Shown: piece after piece, positions 1 to 9,428 of the stretch
How positions within the stretch are numbered: position 1 is the stretch's first letter
Layout of the letters: each line of letters starts with the position of its first letter
Source of the DNA: Chloroflexota bacterium
GTDB taxonomy: Bacteria > Chloroflexota > Anaerolineae > Anaerolineales > UBA4823
NCBI GenBank assembly: GCA_020349245.1
Contig: CP070764.1
Location: 2,071,127 to 2,124,495 of the forward strand
Length of the DNA stretch: 53,369 nucleotides
Reading direction: 5' to 3'
Program-made: the position numbers and the translations under genes
The notes under the pieces: model-generated
The model's input: the letters and a program-made list of their open reading frames with translations, nothing else
Databases searched by the model: none
What the model was told of the DNA's origin: nothing

Positions 1-533
1 GTGTGCAGCGGGTTCCGATAACAGAATCCCAGGGACGGATTCACACATCTGCTGCAACGGTCGCTGTTCTTGCAGAAGTTGATGAAGTTGAGATTTCCAT
101 ACCAGATAATGACATTCGCATTGACGTTTATAAATCAGCCGGTGCCGGCGGTCAGAGTGTGCAGAAGAACGCGACCGCGGTGAGGATCACCCACCTGCCA
201 ACTGGAATGGTTGTGCAGTGCCAAGATGAGCGTTCGCAGCTGCAGAACAAGACTCGTGCCATGAGTATACTGAGGGCAAGGCTATACGAAATTGAAGAAG
301 AAAAACGCAGGGCTGAGATCGATCAGGACCGCCGTGAACAAGTGGGTACAGGAGAACGTTCGGAAAAGATCCGCACCTACAATTATCCTCAATCTCGGGT
401 AACTGATCACCGGATAAACCTTTCGTCCTACAACCTCCCTGCAGTGATGGATGGCGAAATTAACCTATTCATCGATGAACTTGCGACCCGGGAAGAAGCC
501 GACCGGCTGGCTGCTGCAGGATTCGAAGATTGA
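1..533 (+). CDS. prfA: Peptide chain release factor 1, C-terminal part (5' truncated by window edge)
   Basis: Class I release factor that hydrolyses peptidyl-tRNA at UAA and UAG codons. The reading frame is open from base 3, so the gene enters from the left and only about 177 of the usual 355 or so residues are visible. The visible part starts in the family's [16 protein letters not shown] stretch and contains the catalytic loop as [10 protein letters not shown], followed by [10 protein letters not shown] and CQDERSQ, all typical of RF1/RF2. The SVQKN tail after GGQ replaces the more usual HVNKT. RF1 rather than RF2 is chosen because prmC follows immediately, the common prfA-prmC order. The TGA stop at 531-533 overlaps the TTG start of prmC by four bases, so the two are probably translationally coupled. 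The stop-codon recognition motif of domain 2 lies outside the window, so the RF1 call rests on context. Confidence 0.93.
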   Translation, partial: VQRVPITESQGRIHTSAATVAVLAEVDEVEISIPDNDIRIDVYKSAGAGGQSVQKNATAVRITHLPTGMVVQCQDERSQLQNKTRAMSILRARLYEIEEEKRRAEIDQDRREQVGTGERSEKIRTYNYPQSRVTDHRINLSSYNLPAVMDGEINLFIDELATREEADRLAAAGFED

Positions 534-1372
534 TAACAGTCTCCCAACTGATAAACCAAAGTGCTGCCAGGTTGGAAAGGATAAGTGAAACCCCATTCCT
601 GGACGCACAGACACTGCTGGGGCATAATTTAGGAAAAACTCGGGCCTGGCTGCTCACCCATCCGGAAGAGAACCTTTCTGAAGCTGCCCTCACTCCTTTC
701 CTGTTGGATTTAGAATCCTTGCTTGAAGGAATACCCTTACCTTATGTGTTGGGCCATTGGGAATTTTTTGGTCTGGATTTTCATGTCTCTCCGGACACCC
801 TGATCCCCCGCCCAGAAACTGAGTTACTGGTTGAACAAGCTATCGATTGGATCACGGCATGGCACAAACCCTGCCTAGTTGCAGATATCGGTACCGGGTC
901 CGGGTGTATCGCGATTTCGATCGCTAGGTATTCCCCGGATGTGCATATTATCGCCACGGATATCTCCATACCTGCCCTCCAGGTGGCACATAAAAACGCA
1001 AACGCGCATGGCGTAGCTGGTCGGGTAAACCTCATCAACTCAGATCTCTTCCCGCCTATCATTGAAAGGTTTGATTTGATCTGTGCGAACCTACCTTATA
1101 TACCCACCAATACCCTGCAGCGATTAAAAATCTCTGGCAAGGAACCCAACTTTGCCCTGGATGGGGGATCAGATGGCCTGGATTATATCGCCCGTCTAAT
1201 CAATAAATTGCCAGATCATGCAGCAAAGAAGGGGACCGCGCTGCTAGAGATCGATAGCTCACAGGGAGAGAAAGTGTGCCACCTTGCCAGCCGAAAAATT
1301 CCCTCAGCAGAAATAAAAATAATGCCTGACCTATCTGGAAAAGACCGTTTACTCCAAATTAAACTACCTTAA
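530..1372 (+). CDS. prmC: Release factor glutamine N5-methyltransferase
   Basis: SAM-dependent methyltransferase that methylates the glutamine of the GGQ loop in release factors (HemK family); 280 residues is the normal length. An N-terminal helical domain (about 1-75) is followed by a Rossmann fold with the SAM-binding loop [16 protein letters not shown] near residue 120. The catalytic motif, usually NPPY, reads NLPY here (CANLPYIP near residue 185), which keeps the asparagine and tyrosine but loses the first proline. The start is TTG at 530, inside the prfA stop (TTGA overlap); no separate Shine-Dalgarno is obvious, which fits coupling to prfA. Its substrate is the product of the gene directly upstream. 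Confidence 0.93.
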   Translation: MITVSQLINQSAARLERISETPFLDAQTLLGHNLGKTRAWLLTHPEENLSEAALTPFLLDLESLLEGIPLPYVLGHWEFFGLDFHVSPDTLIPRPETELLVEQAIDWITAWHKPCLVADIGTGSGCIAISIARYSPDVHIIATDISIPALQVAHKNANAHGVAGRVNLINSDLFPPIIERFDLICANLPYIPTNTLQRLKISGKEPNFALDGGSDGLDYIARLINKLPDHAAKKGTALLEIDSSQGEKVCHLASRKIPSAEIKIMPDLSGKDRLLQIKLP

Positions 1373-1457
1373 AGCAAAATAATTGTTTTAGAAGAATTCC
1401 TGTTATCTTTCCTCAAAATGATAAAATAACCCAATACATTTCAGCCCGGAGGACCTC

Positions 1458-2237
1458 ATGTCAAGAATAATATTCATATTTCTGTTAATCGCATTATTAA
1501 TTGCAGGTTGCGGTTCACAGTCACCAACTGAAAGTCCGCAAGATATTTATCCTGCTCCACAAGAAACAGAGCCTGTGCAGGCTACCCAAACCCAGGAACA
1601 AACTAGCGCTGAAGTCTACCCGCCACCTTTCCAAACCGCAACACCTCTGGTCGACTTGGGTTCAGCCTATCCCGCGCCTGAAGGAGAGACTGGAACAGGG
1701 ACTGAAGTGTTCATTATTGTCCCCGGCGAATCACAGTTGTCTTATGAAGTTGGAGAGGTATTTCTTAACCAGAATAATGCCTTCAACCTTGCTGTTGGTA
1801 GGACTTCGCAAGTTGAAGGTGAAATCATCGTCGATCGAAATAACCCTGCAAACAGCACAATTGGTCCCATCCGTGCTGATATCAGCCAATTCTCCTCAGA
1901 TAGTCAGCGCAGAGACAACACCATCCGGGAAAGATATCTGGAATCATCGATCTTCCCTATCGTGGAATTCACCCCGCGAGAAATCCAGGGCTTGCCAGAT
2001 AGCTACCAGGAAGGTCAGGAAATTACGTTCCAGGTCAGCGGTGATCTAACCATCCGGGATGTCACCAAACCAGTAACATTCGATGTGCAGCTTTCAGGGC
2101 AAGGAAATGAGATAATCGGTGAAGCGACAACGATGATCTTAATGAGCGATTTTGGTTTCGGACCAATCAGTATCGGTGGTATCCTTAATACAGAGGATGA
2201 AGTTAAGACAACATTTACGTTCATAGCTCGTAAGTAA
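1458..2237 (+). CDS. YceI-like domain lipoprotein
   Basis: Predicted exported lipoprotein of 259 residues. The first 18 residues form a lipoprotein signal with lipobox LIAGC (lipidated Cys18). Residues of about 20-80 are a low-complexity linker rich in Pro, Thr, Glu and Gln. From about residue 88 to the end runs a YceI-like beta-barrel domain: LSYEVGEVF, then the IRADISQFSSDSQRRD and YLESSIFPIVEFT segments typical of the family, and the closing MSDFGFGP. YceI proteins bind polyisoprenoid-type lipids in a barrel; the ligand here is unknown. A GGAGG ribosome site lies just upstream (CCGGAGGACCTC before ATG). It sits between prmC and coaBC with about 85 and 55 bases on either side; no functional link to either is evident. 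Confidence 0.88.
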   Translation: MSRIIFIFLLIALLIAGCGSQSPTESPQDIYPAPQETEPVQATQTQEQTSAEVYPPPFQTATPLVDLGSAYPAPEGETGTGTEVFIIVPGESQLSYEVGEVFLNQNNAFNLAVGRTSQVEGEIIVDRNNPANSTIGPIRADISQFSSDSQRRDNTIRERYLESSIFPIVEFTPREIQGLPDSYQEGQEITFQVSGDLTIRDVTKPVTFDVQLSGQGNEIIGEATTMILMSDFGFGPISIGGILNTEDEVKTTFTFIARK

Positions 2238-2292
2238 TAGCTATCGATTGGATTAGCGTATACCTGAAACCGATCAAAACAGGGTGGTGGGT

Positions 2293-3528
2293 ATGATTAT
2301 TCCTTTTCAAAACAAACGAATTGTTCTGGGAGTTACGGGATCCATCGCAGTATATAAATCAGTAGAACTCGCCTCAAGACTTACCCAGGCGGGTTCTCTG
2401 GTTGATGTGATCCTGACCCATTCCGCATCAGAATTTGTCACCCCGCTGACCTTTCAGTCGGTTACCGGCCAACCAGCATATACAGATAATGACCTCTGGG
2501 GCTCACAGGGTCACATCCTCCACATCGGCCTAGCCAAGGATGCTCAGCAGATGGTCATTGCACCTATTACTGCTAATACGATTGCCAAGTTAGCCCATGG
2601 ACTGGCTGATAATTTACTGACCGTTACAGCTCTTGCTGCACGCTGCCCAATTCTGATCGCCCCAGCCATGGATGGGGGGATGTACGCACATCCAGCAACC
2701 CAGGCGAATCTGGAGACATTAAAAAAACGAGACGCGACCATCATCGGGCCTGCAGAAGGGCACCTTGCTTCCGGCATGATGGGTATCGGAAGGATGGTAG
2801 AACCGGGCGAATTATTGGGTCATCTTCGCTACCAGATGTCTCGCCGGGGTCCGCTGAGGAAGAAGAAAATCGTAGTCACAGCAGGCGGCACATTTGAACC
2901 CATCGATCTTGTCAGGGGTATGACAAATCGCTCATCAGGAAAGCAAGGATTTGCGATAGCCCAAGCCGCTATTGATCACGGTGCTGATGTGATCTTAATT
3001 GCTGGCAAGAACCATCTTCCGATACCGATTGGCGCGGAGTACTACCAAGTAAATACAGCTGAAGAAATGCTTGCTGCTGTCCTCGATGCCATTCCACACG
3101 CATCAGCCTTGGTCATGGCTGCTGCAGTCGCCGATTTCCGTCCTGCTATTGCAGCAAAGGAGAAGATCAAAAAAGCCTCTGGTTTTACCACTTTATCTCT
3201 CGAGGTGACCACGGATATTCTCAGCGCAGTTGCAGAATTAAAATCAAAAAGCGGTTTCCCGGAAATCACAGTCGGATTTGCAGCTGAAAGCCAGAACCTG
3301 CTCGAAAATGCCAAACAAAAACTCGAAGCAAAGAAATTGGATTTGATCATTGCCAACGACATTTCTGCTTCTGACGCAGGCTTTGAAGTGGATACCAATC
3401 GGGTATTTCTTCTGGATGCAGGTGGAGGCAAGGAAGAGCTTCCATTGATGGGCAAGGATGAAGTTGCAAGATTTGTCTTGGAACGGGTGATTGGCCTGCT
3501 GGGGCTGGCGAGAAGTGATGTATTTTGA
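2293..3528 (+). CDS. coaBC: Bifunctional phosphopantothenoylcysteine decarboxylase / phosphopantothenate-cysteine ligase
   Basis: Two consecutive steps of coenzyme A synthesis: ligation of cysteine to 4'-phosphopantothenate (CoaB) and FMN-dependent decarboxylation to 4'-phosphopantetheine (CoaC). The CoaC half (about 1-185) shows VTGSIAVYK and a long flavoprotein stretch. The family's PxMNxxMW motif reads PAMDGGMY, and the substrate-clamp segment that carries a catalytic cysteine in E. coli reads ASGMMGIGRM, without cysteine. The CoaB half begins at KKIVVTAGGTFEPID and holds NRSSGKQG, AAAVADFRP, KEKIKK and ANDIS, all expected. Start chosen at ATG 2293, preceded by AGGGTGG; in-frame GTGs at 2284 and 2287 are alternatives. 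It is far from the panB-panE-panC-coaX cluster at 45-49 kb but acts just downstream of it in the pathway. Confidence 0.93.
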   Translation: MIIPFQNKRIVLGVTGSIAVYKSVELASRLTQAGSLVDVILTHSASEFVTPLTFQSVTGQPAYTDNDLWGSQGHILHIGLAKDAQQMVIAPITANTIAKLAHGLADNLLTVTALAARCPILIAPAMDGGMYAHPATQANLETLKKRDATIIGPAEGHLASGMMGIGRMVEPGELLGHLRYQMSRRGPLRKKKIVVTAGGTFEPIDLVRGMTNRSSGKQGFAIAQAAIDHGADVILIAGKNHLPIPIGAEYYQVNTAEEMLAAVLDAIPHASALVMAAAVADFRPAIAAKEKIKKASGFTTLSLEVTTDILSAVAELKSKSGFPEITVGFAAESQNLLENAKQKLEAKKLDLIIANDISASDAGFEVDTNRVFLLDAGGGKEELPLMGKDEVARFVLERVIGLLGLARSDVF

Positions 3529-3598
3529 ACAAAAGACGATTATTACTCCACCCCGGGTGATTCAATTTTATTAACTTTATAGGAAATCACTGTTTTAC

Positions 3599-3629
3599 TC
3601 AGTGCCTTGAAGAGATTTCAAGGCACTGA
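3599..3629. terminator. Hairpin between convergent coaBC and lutBC
   Basis: A perfect 13-bp stem (3599-3611 with 3617-3629; core AGTGCCTTGAA / TTCAAGGCACT) closes a 5-base loop. It sits between the converging coaBC and lutBC genes, so it can end transcription from both sides. Flanking T-runs are weak, so efficiency is uncertain. Confidence 0.7.
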
Positions 3630-3652
3630 TTCGATCACGTCGTAACCACAAT

Positions 3653-5701
3653 TCATCTTAATAGTTCGTATTCTTCTCGCAGGCAAAATACGTGTACTTC
3701 CCGGGGTCCGTGAACCCCAAGTGTAAGGGTCATCTCAATATCAGCAGTCCTGGATGGGCCACTGATCAGCACACAATTGGAAGCATGGCGAATCAAAGGC
3801 AGTTGCATCACCTGGCCCAGATTTTTGTATATACTGCTGACCTTGAGCACTGCGAAATGGATCTCAGGGGTCAAGGATACAAACTGGGGTTGCCCCTGTC
3901 CAGAAAGCGTCAGAATTGTACCCGTATCAGCTATTGCCGCTGCAGCCCCAGTAATACCAGCTTTTACACTTTGATCGAACTCATGATGGATTCTTATTCC
4001 TTTTGTTTCCAGAGTTTCAATCAGCCCGTCTGGGAGTAAATCCCTTGCCCAGGAAAGCATAGAAGAAATCCCGTGATCCTGAAGCTCCGCAAAGATCAGG
4101 TCTGCAAGATCATCCTTGTTGCAGAAGGTAAATTGACCATCGAGAGCAATCAGCTCTGCTGCGAACTTTTCCACCAGATCTTCTTCTACCTGAGGAGCTT
4201 CCTGCGGAATATCTGCTGCAGTCCGCTCCCGCCCTTCATTTGATGCTTGACCACCTAGGGGATCTGATTCTGTTTCCAGTTCTTTTTTCCAAAGATCTCG
4301 GAAGGGTATTTCAGCGGGTTTTGGTAAATCCTTGCTATAGCCCCAACCTGTGATGCCCGGCACCCGCAACCAATCCGATCTGGGGGAGATCAAATTGCTG
4401 AAAAAACCTAGAGATTTTAATGCGGATGAAAAACGGCGCGGATTGACTGCAAACCAAGTGTAAAACCGAAGACCAATGTTCAGCGCAGAGGGGACTTTCC
4501 GTATTACTTCCTTTGAATCGACCGTTACACCCCCAGCACGGACACGCAGAAGCAGCTTGGGCAGATCGATATCCACTGGACAGGCATCCCGACAAGCCCC
4601 GCAAAGACTCGAAGCACGCGCCAGGTGCCCAAATTCATCCTGGCCGAATAGTCCAGGAGATACGATTGAGCCAATTGGCCCAGGATATGTAGTGTTCTTC
4701 CCCTGATCATCCACATATCCATGACCACCGATTTCTGCAAATACCGGGCAAGCATTCAAACATGCTCCACAGCGGATGCACAACAATCCATCTACAAGAG
4801 GAGAATCTCGCATAACCTGGCGACCATTATCCACGAGTATAAGATGCCGTTCAAGGGCTCCATCTATTTCACCTGGTTGGCGAGGCGCGTTGATCAAAGT
4901 CGTGTAAACCGTGATTTTTTGACCAGTCGCAGACCGGGGAAGTAGCTTCAACATCAAAACCAAGTCCGCAAAAGTCGGCACCAGCCGCTCTATACCCATC
5001 AAGGCGATGTGAACCGGCGGAAGGGTTGTCACCATGCGCCCGTTTCCTTCGTTGGTGACCAGGCAAATTGTTCCGCTCTCAACAACCCCGAAATTCACCC
5101 CAGAAATGCCGATATCTGCGTTCAAAAACGTCTCTCGTAATTGCTTGCGAGCCACTGCAGTCATCGAGGGAATATCTTCGGTATATGGAATATCCAGCTT
5201 TTCGTGGAAAGTTAATCCCACATCCTCTTTTCTCAAGTGCACAGCTGGCGTGATGATATGGCAAGGTGGTTCACCTCTCAATTGGATGATGTATTCCCCC
5301 AAATCTGTCTCAACGACTCGATATCCGTGAGCTTCCAAGGCTGAATTCAGTTCGATCTCTTCACTCACCATTGTTTTGGATTTTGCGATCAGCTTGGCAC
5401 CTTTTTCCCGAGCGATATCGAGCACGAATCGTACCGCCTGGTCTGCATTTTCTGCCCTGTGAACGATCAGTCCATTACCAATCGCCTGTTCGATGAATTG
5501 ATCTAGGTAATCATCCAGCTGAGCAATCGTTTTTGAACGAACGTCATGTGCTTGCTGGCGGAGAAGTTCCCAGGGTTCAGACAAAGAATTTATTGCCTGC
5601 GTGCGTGCCACGATCCTGCGTTCAGCATTTGCATCCAACGCAACCTGTAAATTTTGGTCGTGCAGTGATTTCTGAATGTGTTTACGGAACGTAGAGACCA
5701 T
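3653..5701 (-). CDS. lutB-lutC: Lactate utilization iron-sulfur protein, LutB-LutC fusion
   Basis: Predicted component of the LutABC complex that oxidises L-lactate to pyruvate. It joins in one 682-residue chain what is usually two proteins. Residues of about 30-290 are a LUD domain (GISGVNFGVVESGTI, MGIERLVPT). Next come two ferredoxin-type clusters: Cys308, 311, 314 and 318 (CIRCGACLNACP) and Cys367, 370 and 374 (CGACRDACP), with a LutB-like tail. From about residue 505 a second, shorter LUD region (AIADTGTILTL, CVLISGPSRTADIEMTL) matches LutC. Start chosen at ATG 5701, 11 bases after the lutA stop; the AGGGG about 14 bases upstream lies at the lutA end. The ORF is open further upstream, but that part overlaps lutA. 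Together with lutA it forms a two-gene operon. Confidence 0.92.
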   Translation of the reverse strand: MVSTFRKHIQKSLHDQNLQVALDANAERRIVARTQAINSLSEPWELLRQQAHDVRSKTIAQLDDYLDQFIEQAIGNGLIVHRAENADQAVRFVLDIAREKGAKLIAKSKTMVSEEIELNSALEAHGYRVVETDLGEYIIQLRGEPPCHIITPAVHLRKEDVGLTFHEKLDIPYTEDIPSMTAVARKQLRETFLNADIGISGVNFGVVESGTICLVTNEGNGRMVTTLPPVHIALMGIERLVPTFADLVLMLKLLPRSATGQKITVYTTLINAPRQPGEIDGALERHLILVDNGRQVMRDSPLVDGLLCIRCGACLNACPVFAEIGGHGYVDDQGKNTTYPGPIGSIVSPGLFGQDEFGHLARASSLCGACRDACPVDIDLPKLLLRVRAGGVTVDSKEVIRKVPSALNIGLRFYTWFAVNPRRFSSALKSLGFFSNLISPRSDWLRVPGITGWGYSKDLPKPAEIPFRDLWKKELETESDPLGGQASNEGRERTAADIPQEAPQVEEDLVEKFAAELIALDGQFTFCNKDDLADLIFAELQDHGISSMLSWARDLLPDGLIETLETKGIRIHHEFDQSVKAGITGAAAAIADTGTILTLSGQGQPQFVSLTPEIHFAVLKVSSIYKNLGQVMQLPLIRHASNCVLISGPSRTADIEMTLTLGVHGPREVHVFCLREEYELLR

Positions 5702-5712
5702 TTGTAAAATGA

Positions 5713-6441
5713 TTACCCCTGAACCAGGATTTCCGCGATATGAACAGCGGATAGATTGATACCCATCCGGTGCAGTCCCCCGCTGATGTGAGCGATACAA
5801 CCAGCGTCGCAAGAAGTCAATACAGAAGCGCCGCTTTGCTGGAAATGGTTGATTTTTCGCCCTAACATCTCTTTTGAAATCTCAGGATGTTCAATAGAAA
5901 AAAGCCCTCCAAACCCACAGCATTCTTCCCTATTGGGGAGCTGAATTGGTTCTAACCCGTCAACACCCGCTAAGAGACGCTGCGGCTGAGTATCGATGCC
6001 CAGATCACGCAATAAATGGCAGGAAGCATGGTAGGCAACCTTGTGGTTATACCTTGCACCTAAGCTATCGATTCCAAGAACATCCACCAGATATTGGGTA
6101 AATTCATATGTCCGGGATGCAACACCTTTTACCCGTTTTTGCCATTCAGGTTCATCCGCAAATAATTCCTCATATCCATGGCGAATCATCCCCGTGCATG
6201 AGCCAGAAGGTATAACAATGTCCCCGAGACTCTCCTCAAGGACTCTAATCGTTTGCTCAGCCATTTGGCGAGCTTGTGGGCGCATCCCAGCGTTGAAGGC
6301 AGGTTGGCCACAACAGGATTGGTTTTGCGGGAAATGGACCTCTGCTCCACAGCGGCGGAGTACCTTGGTGACTGCGACACCCGTTTGTGGATATAGCGTA
6401 TCAATGATGCATGTTATAAATAATTGAGTTGACCGTTCCAT
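5713..6441 (-). CDS. lutA: Lactate utilization protein A (CCG-domain heterodisulfide-reductase-like)
   Basis: Subunit of the L-lactate oxidation complex, 242 residues, the usual size. It opens with FITCIIDTLYPQTG, and each of its two cysteine-rich repeats ends in a CCG motif: SCCGQPAFNAG near residue 45 and ECCGFGGLFS near residue 180, the CX(n)CCG signature of LutA/YkgE and HdrB-like proteins, where the cysteines bind a non-cubane iron-sulfur cluster. SGSCTGM and ASCHLLRD supply the other cysteines. Start chosen at ATG 6441, preceded by AAGGA seven bases upstream; the in-frame ATG at 6465 has no ribosome site. First gene of the lutA-lutBC operon. No lactate permease or LutR-type regulator is next to it. 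Confidence 0.93.
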   Translation of the reverse strand: MERSTQLFITCIIDTLYPQTGVAVTKVLRRCGAEVHFPQNQSCCGQPAFNAGMRPQARQMAEQTIRVLEESLGDIVIPSGSCTGMIRHGYEELFADEPEWQKRVKGVASRTYEFTQYLVDVLGIDSLGARYNHKVAYHASCHLLRDLGIDTQPQRLLAGVDGLEPIQLPNREECCGFGGLFSIEHPEISKEMLGRKINHFQQSGASVLTSCDAGCIAHISGGLHRMGINLSAVHIAEILVQG

Positions 6442-6490
6442 TGAAGATCCTTGAATGCTATTCATAAAGTCAAATCAACCATCTGCATTC

Positions 6491-6519
6491 ATTGTATACC
6501 GCTGGAGAAATTGGCGCAA
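6491..6519 (-). promoter_or_regulatory. Candidate promoter of lutA
   Basis: On the minus strand, TTGCGC (6519-6514) and TACAAT (6496-6491) are separated by 17 bases, a good sigma-70-type spacing. Transcription would begin near 6484, about 43 bases before the chosen lutA start. Match by eye only. Confidence 0.45.
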
Positions 6520-6719
6520 GTCCGGGATTAGGCGATTGGATTTAAACTTTTCAATCCGTTGATTCCTTCAGAAAAGTGGTAAGATTAAACCTGTCTATTT
6601 GATGATTTATATTTGGGTCGCAACCATCAACCAGCATTTCCGCTGACTCGGTAAAGGTGTCTGTAAGTATCCCCACCCGATCCTTGGTTGCGGCTCATTT
6701 TTGGAGGAAGATACCGGTA

Positions 6720-8894
6720 ATGGAGACCTATAGGGCTGAAATTCCGAACAATTTTCTTTTACCTCGCCGACTGAAGCGCCTCGGGGAGCTTGCCTATAAC
6801 TTATGGTGGACCTGGAACCCCAACGCACAGCGGCTTTTTATTGAGATAGATCGCGATTTGTGGGAACGCACAAATCACAACCCGATCCGATTCTTGAATC
6901 AGGTCCAGCGCGCACAGCTCAACGCAGTTACCCAAAACCACTATTATCTTGATAACTTCGATCGAATATTTAACCAATTCGATGATTATATGAATACTCA
7001 GGATACCTGGTGTGCACGAAATCACCCTGAATATAACCACCGACCGATCGCCTATTTCTCAACGGAGTTTGGACTCCACGAGACGCTGCCGATCTATGCT
7101 GGCGGCCTGGGGATATTATCAGGTGACCATCTCAAGGGTGCCAGCGATCTCGGCATACCCTTGATCGCGGTGGGCTTTTTATACACACATGGCTACTTCT
7201 CCCAGCGCATCAGCGAAGATGGATGGCAAGAAGCACATTACCTGCGCCTCAATTTTTCCGATCTGCCGATATTACCGATCACAACCATTGATGGTGAACC
7301 CATGACGGTTTCCGTCGATTTACCTGGACGGGAGGTTAAAGCACGTCTGTGGGCAATCCACGTTGGCCGGGTAAAGCTGTATCTGCTCGACAGCGACGTG
7401 GATGGAAACTCGGTGAGCGATCGTGAATTAACCGCCCGTTTATACACCAGTGATTTAGAATCACGCATTTCGCAAGAGATCATCCTGGGAATTGGTGGCG
7501 TGCGAGCCCTGCGCAGTTTGGGTTACAATCCCAGCGTATGGCATCTGAACGAAGGGCATTCTGCTTTTCTTAACCTTGAGCGAATCCGGGAAATGATCGC
7601 CTCCGGTCATACATTCGAGGAAGCTAAAAAACATATCTACGCCTCATGCATATTTACGACGCATACGCCAGTGCCTGCTGGTAATGATGAATTTCCCGAA
7701 TGGCTGATCGACAAGTACTTCTCGAATTTAATCCCAGAATTAGAATTAGATCGTGAACAATTTTTCAGCCTTGGTCGCAATCCAAACCCCTGGGGTAGCA
7801 CCTTCAGCATGCCAGTCCTGGCCATCCGCATGGCTCGCTTTCGGAATGGGGTCTCTGAGCTCCACGGACAGGTCGCCCGGGAGATGTGGCGCCATCTTTG
7901 GCCTGAGCTGCATGTTGAGGATGTACCCATAACATATATCACCAACGGTGTTCACACTGGTTCGTGGCTTGCCCGCAGACTCGGCAGCCTTTTCGACGAG
8001 TACTTGGGTGAAAATTGGATGGACCTGCTGGATAAAAGCCAAACCTGGGATGCAATAGAGAAAATTCCTGATGCTGAATTATGGGATGTCCGCCGGCATC
8101 TCAAGCGCAAATTAGTCCACTACGTGCGCGAAAAAGGCCGGGACCAGTGGCTCAACGGAAGTATTCACCCGGTTCAGGTTATCGCTTCGGGGGTCCTCCT
8201 TGATCCCTACGCCCTGACCATTGGGTTTGCCCGTCGTTTTGCTACCTATAAACGCGCAAATCTGATCCTTCGTGATCTCGATCGTCTCCTGGATATTATC
8301 AACCGCCCGAATATGCCTGTGCAGATCATTTTCGCTGGTAAATCGCATCCTGCGGACGAACCAGGAAAAATGTTAATCCAAGAAGTCTACCGAATCGTGA
8401 AAAAAGCTGAAAATGGTGGCCGCCTGGTATTCTTAGAAGACTATGATATGAATCTTGCCAGATATCTATTGCAGGGCGTCGATGTATGGTTGAACACACC
8501 CAGACGCCCGCACGAAGCATCAGGCACTTCAGGAATGAAAGCTGCGATGAATGGTGTCCTGAACTTCTCCGTTCTGGATGGCTGGTGGCGGGAAGGATAC
8601 AATGGGCGCAATGGTTGGGCTATCGGCCGGGATTCTGAATTTGATGATCCCAACCAGCAGGATGAAGAGGATGCTCTCAGCCTCTATGAGATCCTGGAAA
8701 ACCAGATCATCCCCTTATACTATAAGAAACGCTCCTCGGACGGACTCCCCGGTGATTGGATCGATATGATGAAGGAATCAATCCGCACCCTTTCCCCACA
8801 GTTCAGCATGCGCCGCATGGTAAAGGAATATGTCGAGCAGCTCTATGTGAATGCCTTACAGAATAAAGTAATCGAATACGACATACTTGATTAA
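6720..8894 (+). CDS. glgP: Alpha-glucan phosphorylase (GT35, short form)
   Basis: Cytoplasmic phosphorolysis of glycogen or maltodextrin to glucose 1-phosphate, using pyridoxal phosphate. The 724-residue protein has the N-terminal region of the short GT35 type (LAYNLWWTWNPNAQRLF near residue 25), then AYFSTEFGLHETLPIYAGGLG, WHLNEGHSAFL and THTPVPAGNDEF, and ends with the PLP-lysine motif EASGTSGMKAAMNG near residue 610. Start chosen at ATG 6720 because GGAGGAA lies about 12 bases upstream and the family begins at this point; an in-frame ATG at 6657 lacks both. It is followed after six bases by the UPF0316 pair, so these may share a transcript. No other glycogen gene is nearby. Confidence 0.94.
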   Translation: METYRAEIPNNFLLPRRLKRLGELAYNLWWTWNPNAQRLFIEIDRDLWERTNHNPIRFLNQVQRAQLNAVTQNHYYLDNFDRIFNQFDDYMNTQDTWCARNHPEYNHRPIAYFSTEFGLHETLPIYAGGLGILSGDHLKGASDLGIPLIAVGFLYTHGYFSQRISEDGWQEAHYLRLNFSDLPILPITTIDGEPMTVSVDLPGREVKARLWAIHVGRVKLYLLDSDVDGNSVSDRELTARLYTSDLESRISQEIILGIGGVRALRSLGYNPSVWHLNEGHSAFLNLERIREMIASGHTFEEAKKHIYASCIFTTHTPVPAGNDEFPEWLIDKYFSNLIPELELDREQFFSLGRNPNPWGSTFSMPVLAIRMARFRNGVSELHGQVAREMWRHLWPELHVEDVPITYITNGVHTGSWLARRLGSLFDEYLGENWMDLLDKSQTWDAIEKIPDAELWDVRRHLKRKLVHYVREKGRDQWLNGSIHPVQVIASGVLLDPYALTIGFARRFATYKRANLILRDLDRLLDIINRPNMPVQIIFAGKSHPADEPGKMLIQEVYRIVKKAENGGRLVFLEDYDMNLARYLLQGVDVWLNTPRRPHEASGTSGMKAAMNGVLNFSVLDGWWREGYNGRNGWAIGRDSEFDDPNQQDEEDALSLYEILENQIIPLYYKKRSSDGLPGDWIDMMKESIRTLSPQFSMRRMVKEYVEQLYVNALQNKVIEYDILD

Positions 8895-8900
8895 TTAAGC

Positions 8901-9428
8901 ATGGAATTAATTTTAACTTCTGAGGCCTGGCTGAGTGCCGGGTTGATTTTTGCATTACGCGTGACCGATATGACCCTGGATACGCTGAGAGTCCTTTTCG
9001 TGATGCGAGGACGCAAATCCATATCCTGGGTCTTGGGTTTTTTCCAGGCTGCTGTATATGTTGTTGCCATCGGCTCTGTTTTGCGGGATTTATCTAACCC
9101 CTTGAATATCATCGGGTATGCGGCTGGCTTCGCCACTGGCGTGGTAGCTGGCATGGCTGTAGAAGAACGTCTAGCGATTGGACATGTCCACATGCGCATT
9201 ATCAGCTCTCGGCGAGGATCGGGCATCGCAGAAAGATTGCGGCTGGAAGGCTACGCGGTAACGGAAGTCCCCGCTCGGGGTAAGGATGGTACGGTCACCA
9301 TGCTGAACTGCAGCGTTTTGCGGAAAGATATCAAGAAGATTCGAGTCATGGTCAATGAAGTAGATCCTGAAGCGTTCATCACTTCAGAGGATATCCGCCC
9401 GGTTAGACGGGGGTTTTGGCGCGCCTAG
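8901..9428 (+). CDS. UPF0316 membrane protein (DUF5698/DUF2179), copy A
   Basis: Predicted inner-membrane protein of 175 residues. Three hydrophobic helices (about residues 8-28, 38-60 and 66-88) make up the DUF5698-like region, with TLRVLFVMRGRK between the first two. A soluble DUF2179-like domain (about 100-165) follows, with RRGSGIAERLRLEGYAVTEV and a closing EDIRPVRRGF. The biochemical role of the family is unknown. ATG lies six bases after glgP with no clear ribosome site, so expression may depend on coupling. It overlaps by 13 bases the next gene, a paralogue with the same fold and very similar motifs. Confidence 0.85.
   Translation: MELILTSEAWLSAGLIFALRVTDMTLDTLRVLFVMRGRKSISWVLGFFQAAVYVVAIGSVLRDLSNPLNIIGYAAGFATGVVAGMAVEERLAIGHVHMRIISSRRGSGIAERLRLEGYAVTEVPARGKDGTVTMLNCSVLRKDIKKIRVMVNEVDPEAFITSEDIRPVRRGFWRA

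Noticed and set aside
2293..3528. Non-functional CoaC because of missing catalytic residues
   Set aside because: The frame is intact, and other motifs are strong; variation at these positions exists in other phyla.
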